A stretch of DNA of 64,000 bases from Pontibacillus marinus BH030004 = DSM 16465 (GTDB lineage Bacteria > Bacillota > Bacilli > Bacillales > BH030062), in the NCBI RefSeq assembly GCF_000425225.1, contig NZ_AULJ01000008.1, positions 62,001 to 126,000 of the forward strand, in the 5' to 3' direction. Below the pieces are notes generated by a model. That model was not told the origin of the DNA, did not search any database, and saw nothing but the letters and a program-made list of their open reading frames with translations. How positions within the stretch are numbered: position 1 is the stretch's first letter; each line of letters opens with the position of its first letter. Made by a program: the position numbers and the translations under genes. Shown piece after piece: positions 47,863 through 55,601 of the stretch.

Positions 47863-48762
47863 ATGACGTGGATTATTCAAGAATCAAGATCTCAAAAGGA
47901 ATTAGCTCAGGAATTTTATGAAGGGATGAAAGATCGTAGCATTCTTAAAATACCTGGTGCGCATGATGCCATGTCTGGTCTTGTTGCTAAACAAGCTGGG
48001 TTTGAGTGTCTCTATTTATCCGGAGCAGCCTATACGGCTAGTCGAGGTTTACCGGATGTTGGACTCATACACTCTGAGGAAGTGGCTGAAAGAGCGCGTG
48101 ATATTATCCGTGCCACGAATCTACCGTTGTTAGTGGATATTGATAATGGGTTTGGTGGCGTGTTGAATACTGCTCGGACTGTGAAGGAAATGGAAGAAGC
48201 GGGCGTGGCGGCTATCCAGATTGAGGATCAGGATATGCCGAAAAAATGTGGCCATTTAAATGGAAAGAAATTAATTTCTGCTGAAGAGATGGTATCTAAG
48301 ATTCAAACGATTAAGAAGATCGCACCGTCCATTATTATTATTGCACGCACGGATTCGAAAGCTGTTGAAGGTGTGGATTCGGCGTTGGATCGTATGAAAA
48401 AATACGAAGAAGCTGGTGCAGATGCGATTTTTCCAGAGGCCTTTGAGAGTGATGAAGAGTTTGAAAAGGTTTCGCGAGAATTGGGTGCTCCATTGCTTGC
48501 CAATATGACTGAATTCGGGAAGACGCCCTATTATTCGGCTGAACAGTTTGAGTCGTTTGGTTATAGTATGGTGATTTATCCGGTCTCCTCTTTACGTGTA
48601 GCGGCCAAAGCGTATGAAATGCTGTATGGTGAGCTGATGGAAAAAGGGACTCAAAAAGATATTTTGGATCGAATGCAAACTAGAAAAGAACTATATGAGA
48701 CAATTGGGTTGGATGATTATGAGGCGCTGGATGAGCAGATTGCGAAGACAGAGCTTCCTTGA
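47863..48762 (+). CDS. prpB: 2-methylisocitrate lyase-like enzyme (PrpB/PEP mutase superfamily)
   Basis: A 299-residue TIM-barrel lyase. KIPGAHDAMSGLVAKQAGFE at the N terminus, the DIDNGFGG metal-binding motif (near residue 88), IQIEDQDMPKKCGHLNGK with the catalytic cysteine (near 125) and ARTDS are diagnostic of PrpB/isocitrate-lyase enzymes. PrpB splits 2-methylisocitrate into pyruvate and succinate. AAGGAGG lies about eight bases before the ATG. prpC and prpD are absent from the window, so the operon may use an imported (methyl)isocitrate-like acid rather than propionate. The exact substrate is inferred. Confidence 0.87.
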   Translation: MTWIIQESRSQKELAQEFYEGMKDRSILKIPGAHDAMSGLVAKQAGFECLYLSGAAYTASRGLPDVGLIHSEEVAERARDIIRATNLPLLVDIDNGFGGVLNTARTVKEMEEAGVAAIQIEDQDMPKKCGHLNGKKLISAEEMVSKIQTIKKIAPSIIIIARTDSKAVEGVDSALDRMKKYEEAGADAIFPEAFESDEEFEKVSRELGAPLLANMTEFGKTPYYSAEQFESFGYSMVIYPVSSLRVAAKAYEMLYGELMEKGTQKDILDRMQTRKELYETIGLDDYEALDEQIAKTELP

Positions 48763-48799
48763 GTTTCGGGTGTTTCCTTTTTTCGGGGCGGTGCCTTTT

Positions 48800-48836
48800 T
48801 TCGGGTGGTGCCTGTCACCACCCGGAATTTGTCGAA
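48800..48836. repeat. REP-b element with TGTCGAA tail
   Basis: TTCGGGTGGTGCCTGTCACC / ACCCGGAATTTGTCGAA; heptamer at 48830-48836. A partial duplicate, CGGGGCGGTGCC, precedes it. Confidence 0.85.
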
Positions 48837-48839
48837 CTG

Positions 48840-48881
48840 GTGCCTGCCCCCCACTGCTTTAAAGCGGTGGGGGGCAGGCAC
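48840..48881. repeat. REP-a palindrome
   Basis: GTGCCTGCCCCCCACTGC / GGTGGGGGGCAGGCAC, 42 bases; a compensated A-to-C/T-to-G pair keeps the stem perfect. It follows a REP-b by three bases. Confidence 0.92.
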
Positions 48882-48900
48882 TTTATATTGGAAATATTTA

Positions 48901-48929
48901 AAAAGAACCCGCTTTTGGGTTCTTTTTTT
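48901..48929 (+). terminator. Terminator of the transporter-lyase operon
   Basis: AAAAGAACCCGC / TTTTGGGTTCTTTTTTT hairpin with T-run, after the REP-b/REP-a pair. Confidence 0.85.
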
Positions 48930-48949
48930 GTGCGTAATTATCATAAGCA

Positions 48950-48986
48950 TTCGACAAAAACCGGGGCGTGCCAGGCACCACCCGAA
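48950..48986. repeat. REP-b element, inverted
   Basis: TTCGACAAAAACCGGGGCGT / GCCAGGCACCACCCGAA, minus orientation relative to the 48800 copy, with TTCGACA at its left end. Confidence 0.8.
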
Positions 48987-49143
48987 ATTGCCGCCCAATG
49001 TGCAATTTTGCAAAGTTTCAGTTTACAAAAGTTACACATTGAAACCCCTTTCATATTAGAGATAAAGGCTATACACTGAGGTTACGCAATGATCATTGAT
49101 GAATATTTTTGCAAACTTCATCATCCGGAGATGGAGGTTGATT

Positions 49144-51234
49144 ATGATTTTAGACCAACGAAGAACGCATATTTTATATCAAATTCAAAGCTCTCAAGTC
49201 CCAGTCTCTGAGCAATGGTTGCAGGATAAGATGGGTGTCTCATCACGGACAATCTATTACGATGTTCGACACATCAACGAGTGGTTAGAAAGTGAAGGCA
49301 TGGAGCCTATTCAACGCAAAAGGGGAGAGGGCTTTTATCTTCCTGATCATTCTAGAGATGCTATTAAAGATAAAGTCAACTTGACTCACCAATGGCAATA
49401 TCAATTATCTCAGGATGAACGAGTTCTATTAATCTCCTTGTATGCTTTGACCACTATTGAACCGATCACGATGAAGTGGTTATTAGAGAAGATGCAATTT
49501 AGTCGAGGAACGATTGTGAAAGATTTAAAACATGTGGATGAAAACATGAAATCCTATGACTTAAGGGTTCTCTATGAAAGAGGGAAGGGTTACAAGGTTA
49601 AAGGATTAGAACTGAAAAAGAGAAAGCTCTTGTCTTATTTCATTCAAACGATTCAACCGAAAGAAAAATGGTCGCATTTATGGGATGAGGTGTATGCAAT
49701 CTTTTCAAATCATTTTGAAAGAGAAGATGCTTCTCACATTATAAAAAGTCTAGTCCATGAATCCGAGCAATTTCTAGGCGTAACCTTTACAGATGAGATG
49801 CTAGAGTATTTAACGATCCAGCTTCACATTATGCTTATCAGAGCCAATCAAAATTTAGAAATCGATTCGGATGAGTTCGATGTCCTAGTCAATACGAAAG
49901 CCTATCAGTCAGCAAAATTGTTAGAGAAGCAGTTAGAAGAAGAATTTCAAATACAATTTTCGGATGAAGAAGTAGCTTATTTAACGACCCAGATCCTGGG
50001 CTCAAAAGTAGAGTATGATAATTTTTCAGCCACTTCTGAAGCGGAGCGGAAAAAGTTATACGACATCGTTAGACGGATCATTGATGAATTTCAAATATAC
50101 TCCTGCGTCCTGTTTGAAGATCGAGAGCAATTAGAGCAAAACTTGCTTACCCATATGAAGCCAATGTATTACAGGCTAAAATATGGTGTCTCCATGAACA
50201 GTGACATGTCTGAGTATATTCAAGATCAGTATCACGATGTTTATGAATTAACGCGTAAATCCCTATTTCCCCTAGAGGAAATGATTGGATTTAACATTCC
50301 TGACAATGAAGTTGCCTATATTGCGATGCACTTTGGGGGCTGGTTGAAAAAGCAAAATAAGACGCTGAATCGAAAATATCAAGCCATTATTGTCTGCGAG
50401 AACGGGATCGGGACATCGAATATGGTGAAAGCTCAGTTGGAAGCCATGCTTAACGATGTAGATATCGTTAAAGCAATGTCCTTCCGAGAATATAGAGAAA
50501 CCGACATTGATGTGGATATTATTTTTGCAACCAATTACTTGAAGCCAAAAGAAATTCCCGTTGTTCACGTACCCGTCCTATTGTCTGATTCTGATAAGCA
50601 ATATGTCATGAATCAATTAAGCCAACATCTATCACCAGGAGAAAAGAGCTTAAGCGAAGTGGAGCAAATGCTACAGGTGATTGATCAATATGCCACGGTT
50701 CATGATAGGGACGCATTAAAACAAGAGCTGGAGCATTATCAAACCAATCAAAATCATACAGAAAAGGAGCCTTACACCCCTATGCTGGATGAACTGTTAA
50801 CCTCAGAAACGATCCTGTTTCGAGATTCTATGAATAGTTGGGAAGAAGCGATTCGGACAGCTTCTGAACCTTTACTAGAACAAGGGAAAATCCAAGAAAA
50901 CTATATCGAAGCCATGATCAACAATGTTCATGAACTAGGTCCGTATATTGTCATCGCACCTCAAATTGCGATCCCACATGCAAGACCAGAAGAAGGTGTC
51001 GAGCAATTGGGAATGAGTTTACTTCGTGTAAACGATCCAGTGGCTTTTTCAGACCAAGAGAAGCATAACGCAAACTTAGTGATTGTTTTAGCTGCCATCG
51101 ATAATGAAACGCATTTAAAGGCACTATCTCAATTAACCACCATGTTATCGGAGGAAGATAACATTGGAAAACTAGTAAAAGCTCAAAATTCAGAAGAAGT
51201 AATCGAGTTAATCAACACTTATTCAACACATTAA
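49144..51234 (+). CDS. PRD-containing PTS-regulated transcription activator with EIIB and EIIA domains
   Basis: A 696-residue BglG/MtlR-type regulator. In order: HTH (residues 1-65, with VSEQWLQDKMGVSSRTIYYD), a second winged HTH, two PRDs (histidines in LVHESEQFL and QLHIMLIRA; DNEVAYIAMHFGGWL), an EIIB-like domain (IIVCENGIGTSNMVKAQLEA, cysteine present) and an EIIA domain (IAIPHARPEEGVEQLG, histidine present). ATG 49144 is used because GGAGATGGAGG lies seven bases upstream. It precedes ascorbate-type EIIB and EIIC genes and no separate EIIA, so its EIIA may serve regulation, transport or both. Confidence 0.9.
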   Translation: MILDQRRTHILYQIQSSQVPVSEQWLQDKMGVSSRTIYYDVRHINEWLESEGMEPIQRKRGEGFYLPDHSRDAIKDKVNLTHQWQYQLSQDERVLLISLYALTTIEPITMKWLLEKMQFSRGTIVKDLKHVDENMKSYDLRVLYERGKGYKVKGLELKKRKLLSYFIQTIQPKEKWSHLWDEVYAIFSNHFEREDASHIIKSLVHESEQFLGVTFTDEMLEYLTIQLHIMLIRANQNLEIDSDEFDVLVNTKAYQSAKLLEKQLEEEFQIQFSDEEVAYLTTQILGSKVEYDNFSATSEAERKKLYDIVRRIIDEFQIYSCVLFEDREQLEQNLLTHMKPMYYRLKYGVSMNSDMSEYIQDQYHDVYELTRKSLFPLEEMIGFNIPDNEVAYIAMHFGGWLKKQNKTLNRKYQAIIVCENGIGTSNMVKAQLEAMLNDVDIVKAMSFREYRETDIDVDIIFATNYLKPKEIPVVHVPVLLSDSDKQYVMNQLSQHLSPGEKSLSEVEQMLQVIDQYATVHDRDALKQELEHYQTNQNHTEKEPYTPMLDELLTSETILFRDSMNSWEEAIRTASEPLLEQGKIQENYIEAMINNVHELGPYIVIAPQIAIPHARPEEGVEQLGMSLLRVNDPVAFSDQEKHNANLVIVLAAIDNETHLKALSQLTTMLSEEDNIGKLVKAQNSEEVIELINTYSTH

Positions 51235-51248
51235 TGGAGGGAATTACA

Positions 51249-51515
51249 ATGAAAAAGATTTTAGTAGTATGCGGAAACGGATTAGGAAGCAGCATGATTG
51301 TGGAGATGAACGTAAATAGTATTTTAAAAGATATGGGAGAAGAAGCAGAAGTATCTCATACGGATTTAACTTCAGCTAAAACAGAACAAGCAGATCTTTA
51401 CCTTGGTTCAGGAGATATTGTGGATCATCTTGAGGATGGCAAGAAGAACATTGTAAGTCTGAACAATTTAATGGATAAAAAAGAACTTCGTGAAGCACTA
51501 GAGAACAATTTATAA
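51249..51515 (+). CDS. ulaB: PTS ascorbate-type EIIB subunit
   Basis: An 88-residue EIIB with the phospho-cysteine loop ILVVCGNGLGSSMIVEMNV (C9), the SgaB/UlaB pattern. ATG 51249 follows GGAGGG, which overlaps the regulator's stop, so the genes are coupled. It passes phosphate to the sugar via the EIIC encoded next. Ligand may be L-ascorbate or a related sugar acid. Confidence 0.88.
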   Translation: MKKILVVCGNGLGSSMIVEMNVNSILKDMGEEAEVSHTDLTSAKTEQADLYLGSGDIVDHLEDGKKNIVSLNNLMDKKELREALENNL

Positions 51516-51552
51516 GTAATCATAGAAAAAGAGTGAGGGAGGAAAAGGAGAC

Positions 51553-52917
51553 ATGGTAGATTTAATAATGAAAGATATATTAGGTACTCCGGCTATATTA
51601 GTAGGATTATTTGCCTTGCTAGGACTGGTAGCTCAACGTAAAAACATCGCAGATACAATCTCCGGGACATTAAAAACTGTTATGGGATTTGTGATCTTGG
51701 GAGCTGGAGCTAATGTATTGGTGCAATCACTAGGGAAGTTTAGTGATATGTTTGATAAAGCCTTCAGTGTAGATGGCGTTATACCAAATAATGAGGCGAT
51801 CGTGGCTCTGGCTCAAGATAGTTTTGGTACCGAAACAGCAATGATCATGTTATTTGGTATGGTTGCCAATATCGTGATTGCACGCTTTACGCCTTTTAAA
51901 TATATTTTCCTAACTGGGCACCATGCGATGTTTATGGCTTGTCTAATCGCTGTTATTCTAACGACTGGTGGACTAACAGGTGCTCCTATGGTGATTATTG
52001 GTTCTATTATTCTAGGTTCGATTATGGTTTTATTTCCTGCACTTTTACAACCTTATACACGTAAAATTACAGGATCCGATGACTTTGCAGTTGGTCACTT
52101 TGGAACTGCAGGTTATTTAGTATCTGCCTTCATTGGAGGAAAAGTTGGAAAAAACTCACGCTCCACTGAAGAAATTAATGTCCCGAAATCTCTTGGATTC
52201 TTACGAGATACTTCAGTATCCGTATCCTTAACGATGGTTATCTTGTTCTTCATCGTGGCAGGTTTTGCTGGTCCTACCTTTGTTGAAGACAATCTAAGTG
52301 GCGGACAAAACTTCCTCGTATTCGCCTTTATGCAAGGTCTAACGTTCGCAGCTGGGGTTTACATTATCCTTTCTGGTGTTCGTATGCTACTAGCTGAGAT
52401 CGTTCCAGCATTTAAAGGGATCGCTGATAAAATTGTTCCAAATGCAAAGCCAGCACTTGATTGCCCATCCGTATTCCCATTTGCGGGTAACGCAGTAATT
52501 ATTGGTTTCTTATCCAGTTTCATCGCAGGACTTTTAAGCATGTTCCTATTACCAATCTTCGGCTTAAAAGTTATCGTACCAGGCCTCGTTCCTCACTTCT
52601 TCACAGGTGCAGCAGCAGGTGTGTTCGGTAATGCAACTGGTGGACGTAAAGGCGCCATTTTCGGTTCAATGGCAAACGGAGTCATGATCAGCTTTTTACC
52701 AGCATTACTTCTACCTGTACTAGGATCCCTAGGGTTTGAAGGAACAACATTCGGAGACGCTGACTTCGGTGTTGTAGGAGTCATCTTAGGTAACCTTGTT
52801 AGCCTATTTGAATCCAATGTTCTATTCATCTTAATTACACTAGCAGTACTTGCAGTAGCCTTCTTCATAGGATGGAAAGTCCAAGGGAAGGACGAAGAGG
52901 AGACAGAAGCAGCGTAG
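51553..52917 (+). CDS. ulaA: PTS ascorbate-type EIIC permease (UlaA/SgaT-like)
   Basis: A 454-residue membrane permease with about 10-11 hydrophobic segments. ILGTPAILVGLFALLGLVAQ at the N terminus, FVILGAGANVLVQSLG, and HFFTGAAAGVFGNATGGRKG near residue 350 are typical of the UlaA family. AAGGAG is close before the ATG, and GGGAGG slightly further. It forms a PTS with UlaB. No ascorbate-6-P lactonase or downstream catabolic genes are in the window, so pathway use is not shown. Confidence 0.9.
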   Translation: MVDLIMKDILGTPAILVGLFALLGLVAQRKNIADTISGTLKTVMGFVILGAGANVLVQSLGKFSDMFDKAFSVDGVIPNNEAIVALAQDSFGTETAMIMLFGMVANIVIARFTPFKYIFLTGHHAMFMACLIAVILTTGGLTGAPMVIIGSIILGSIMVLFPALLQPYTRKITGSDDFAVGHFGTAGYLVSAFIGGKVGKNSRSTEEINVPKSLGFLRDTSVSVSLTMVILFFIVAGFAGPTFVEDNLSGGQNFLVFAFMQGLTFAAGVYIILSGVRMLLAEIVPAFKGIADKIVPNAKPALDCPSVFPFAGNAVIIGFLSSFIAGLLSMFLLPIFGLKVIVPGLVPHFFTGAAAGVFGNATGGRKGAIFGSMANGVMISFLPALLLPVLGSLGFEGTTFGDADFGVVGVILGNLVSLFESNVLFILITLAVLAVAFFIGWKVQGKDEEETEAA

Positions 52918-52936
52918 TATCATTCCGGATGGTGTG

Positions 52937-52974
52937 TTCCGGGTGGTGCCTGGCACCACCCGGAATTTGTCGAA
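52937..52974. repeat. REP-b element with TGTCGAA tail
   Basis: TTCCGGGTGGTGCCTGGCACC / ACCCGGAATTTGTCGAA; heptamer at 52968-52974. It is the most perfect copy in the window. Confidence 0.88.
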
Positions 52975-52995
52975 TTGAAGTGTAGTGAGTTACTG

Positions 52996-53039
52996 GTGCC
53001 TGACCCCCACTCTTTTAAAGTGATAAAGAGTGGGGGCAG
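52996..53039. repeat. REP-a, truncated right arm
   Basis: GTGCCTGACCCCCACTC...GAGTGGGGGCAG: the terminal TCAGGCAC of the right arm is lost. Confidence 0.75.
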
Positions 53040-53189
53040 TTTTTAAAAATAACATAAGATAGCATTAATACTATCAGTGTCGGTACACTATTTTCTATAA
53101 GCATGTTTTGTAATGTCTGATTCTAAAAATTTGAAGTTAAATATGTAGGTAATGTAGTAGCTTTTGAATTTTGTTGAGGGGGTGAATAT

Positions 53190-53477
53190 ATGAGTGATTT
53201 CTTCAAAAAGTATGCGAATATAAGAGGAGAAGACCATGTAAAGCATCTTCAGCTTGAAGGACAAATAGCGGCTCAAATTAAAACGAAACGTCAAAGTCTG
53301 CAGTTATCTCAACAAAAGCTTGCAGATTTAGTTGGTGTTCCAAAATCAACGATTGGAAGGATTGAAGCGGGCATAACGAGTCCTAGACTAGATACCTTAC
53401 TACAGATTTCAAAAGCATTAGACACTGCCTTTGTGATTGATGGTACGAATGATCAACCTGATGTCAAAATTCCATAA
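53190..53477 (+). CDS. Small XRE-family HTH protein
   Basis: A 95-residue DNA-binding protein. An N-terminal helical stretch is followed by a Cro/CI HTH (about residues 32-85): LQLSQQKLADLVGVPKSTIGRIEAG and LDTLLQISKAL. Size and layout resemble HigA-type antitoxins and small XRE repressors. No toxin-like frame was found beside it, so it is called a stand-alone regulator. The ATG has GAGGGGG about nine bases upstream. Target unknown. Confidence 0.82.
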   Translation: MSDFFKKYANIRGEDHVKHLQLEGQIAAQIKTKRQSLQLSQQKLADLVGVPKSTIGRIEAGITSPRLDTLLQISKALDTAFVIDGTNDQPDVKIP

Positions 53478-53479
53478 AA

Positions 53480-53529
53480 GTGCCTGACCCCCACCACGGT
53501 GATGCTTTAATGCGGTGGGGGTCAGGCAC
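53480..53529. repeat. REP-a palindrome between convergent genes
   Basis: GTGCCTGACCCCCACCACGG... / ...GGTGGGGGTCAGGCAC, 50 bases, between the XRE and manP stop codons; it may act as a shared 3' hairpin. Confidence 0.9.
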
Positions 53530-53539
53530 TTCTGTCTAT

Positions 53540-55495
53540 TTATTTAACTTCTTCCAACAACTCATATGCTTCTTCTTTAGTCTCAACGTTCAACAACTTT
53601 TCACGATACTCTTCATCCATCAACTGGCGAGATAACATCTGAAGAATCTTCAGGTGTTGGTCACCTTCGCTATCTTTCGGTACTGCGATCATAAAGATGA
53701 GTTTTGCAGATGTGCCATCGAAGCTATACCAGTCGACTCCGTCTTTTTTACGTCCGAAGACAACACTTGGTTTGGTAACGGTGTTTGATTTTCCGTGTGG
53801 GATGGCGATGTTCATGCCGATTCCTGTTGTGCTTTCTGCTTCGCGAGCTAGGATGGTTTGTTTGAATTCATCTTTTGATTGGATCGAACCATTTTGCTCT
53901 AGTTGATCTACCATGTGGTCAATTACGTCATCTCTTGTGTTTCCTTCTACATCAATGTCAATCAAGTTCATATTTGTGAGGTCTACAAGTTTTTCAGACT
54001 CTTCTGCTAGTGTTTTTTCTTCCTCAACAGGAGCCTCAGGTTGCTTTTCTGCGACAGGTTGTTCAGCCTGAGTTTCTTCAGTAGATGAAACTGTTGCTTC
54101 TGTTTCTACATCTTTTTTCAATAAGTTCGCAACCGTTGCAGTTACTAGAGAACCAGCGATAATTGCGATAAAGAACATAAATACGTTATCTACTGCGCCA
54201 AGTACAGCAACAATTGGACCGCCGTGTGCAACACGATCGCCTACGCTACCTAACATTGCAATAACGGCACCGACCATAGCACCTGCCATGTTACTTGGGA
54301 TTACGCGTAATGGGTCTTGCGCTGCGAATGGGATGGCACCTTCCGTGATACCGAATAGTCCCATTGTGAATGAAGCTTTTCCTGTTTCGCGCTCGGATGA
54401 TTGATATTTCTTTTTTTTCATAAATGTTGCAAGTCCCATTCCGATTGGAGGGATTGCGATTGCTGCTGCAATGGGTCCCATGATTTCGTAGTTACCTTCA
54501 CCGATCATAGCGGAACCGAATAGGAATGCTACTTTGTTTACAGGTCCGCCCATGTCAAAGGAGATCATGGCGCCTAAAATCAATGCTAGTAAAATAGAGC
54601 TTGTACCCTGCATGCCTTCTAACCAGCCTGTTAAGCTCGTGAATACCTGTGCAATCGGAGCACCTAGGAATAGTACGAAAATAAGTCCTACAGCAAGGGA
54701 TGCTAGTACAGGGATCACGATAATAGGCATGATCGGTTGTACAGCTTTTGGTACCTTCAAGTTCTTAATCCATAGTGCAATGTAACCAGCTAGGAAACCA
54801 GCGATAATACCGCCAAGGAAGCCTGCGCCAGCTTCACTTCCATAAAGTTCACCGTGATTGGCAATGTAACCACCCACCATACCAGGGGCTAGTCCAGGAC
54901 GATCAGCAATACTGTATGCAATAAATCCTGCTAAAATTGGAACCATGAATGAGAACGATGCTGCACCAATGCTTTCGATGGTTTTCCAAAATGAATCATC
55001 CGGTATGACGATTCCGCTTGGTGTTTTGTCGCCACCGATTGTTAGGGCGATGGCAATAAGTAGACCACCAATAACGATGAACGGAATCATGTAGGAAACG
55101 CCGTTCATTAAGTGACGGTAAATCGGGTTTTGCTTATCTTTCTTTTGACCGGAATCAGAGGAGGCTTCATTCCCGTTTCCTTGATAAATGGCTGCCTCTT
55201 TATTTCGAATTTGATTGATTAATTTTTCGGGTGAGTTGATCCCTTCTTGAACCCCAACAGCTACCATTCTTTTACCGTTGAAGCGGCTTTTCTCAACAGT
55301 TTTATCAGCTGCAATAATGACGCCATCAGCTTCACGAATATCTTGTTCTGAAAATTCGTTTTCAACACCAATGGAGCCTTGCGTTTCTACTTTAATCTCT
55401 ACACCTAATTTTTCGGCGGCTTTTTGTAGGTTCTCAGCTGCCATGTAGGTGTGTGCGATACCATTTGGACATGATGTAATCGCTAACAGTTTCAT
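53540..55495 (-). CDS. manP: PTS mannose/fructose-type EIIBCA transporter (ManP-like)
   Basis: A 651-residue fused PTS permease. Domain order is B-C-A: EIIB at the N terminus (ITSCPNGIAHTYMAAENLQ, C9), EIIC with about 8-10 membrane segments (about 125-455), a Gln/Glu-rich linker, and EIIA at the end (MNIAIPHGKSNTV, active histidine). B. subtilis FruA is A-B-C, whereas ManP is B-C-A and about 650 residues, so mannose is the best guess. GAAGGAGG precedes the ATG. A near-perfect cre lies in its leader and a ManR-like gene lies just upstream on the same strand. manA is not in the window. Confidence 0.82.
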   Translation of the reverse strand: MKLLAITSCPNGIAHTYMAAENLQKAAEKLGVEIKVETQGSIGVENEFSEQDIREADGVIIAADKTVEKSRFNGKRMVAVGVQEGINSPEKLINQIRNKEAAIYQGNGNEASSDSGQKKDKQNPIYRHLMNGVSYMIPFIVIGGLLIAIALTIGGDKTPSGIVIPDDSFWKTIESIGAASFSFMVPILAGFIAYSIADRPGLAPGMVGGYIANHGELYGSEAGAGFLGGIIAGFLAGYIALWIKNLKVPKAVQPIMPIIVIPVLASLAVGLIFVLFLGAPIAQVFTSLTGWLEGMQGTSSILLALILGAMISFDMGGPVNKVAFLFGSAMIGEGNYEIMGPIAAAIAIPPIGMGLATFMKKKKYQSSERETGKASFTMGLFGITEGAIPFAAQDPLRVIPSNMAGAMVGAVIAMLGSVGDRVAHGGPIVAVLGAVDNVFMFFIAIIAGSLVTATVANLLKKDVETEATVSSTEETQAEQPVAEKQPEAPVEEEKTLAEESEKLVDLTNMNLIDIDVEGNTRDDVIDHMVDQLEQNGSIQSKDEFKQTILAREAESTTGIGMNIAIPHGKSNTVTKPSVVFGRKKDGVDWYSFDGTSAKLIFMIAVPKDSEGDQHLKILQMLSRQLMDEEYREKLLNVETKEEAYELLEEVK

Positions 55496-55516
55496 GTTTG
55501 TTCCTCCTTCGCCTTT

Positions 55517-55530
55517 CGTAATCGCTTACA
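55517..55530. promoter_or_regulatory. cre-like site upstream of manP
   Basis: On the minus strand TGTAAGCGATTACG matches the cre consensus at 13 of 14 positions, 22 bases before the manP start, near TATATT/TATTAT promoter-like sequence. It implies CcpA repression. Confidence 0.6.
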
Positions 55531-55601
55531 TATAATATAACAGCGAGATCTCATCTAAAAAGACGAAATCTTTACCGTAGGCTCCGGAAGTATGTGATTT
55601 A

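Noticed and set aside
48759-49079. Frames of 84-106 codons near the prpB-like gene end
   Set aside because: They are made almost entirely of REP-b, REP-a and terminator sequence.
53190-53477. Toxin-antitoxin pair at the small XRE gene
   Set aside because: No compact toxin-like frame with a ribosome site lies on either side.
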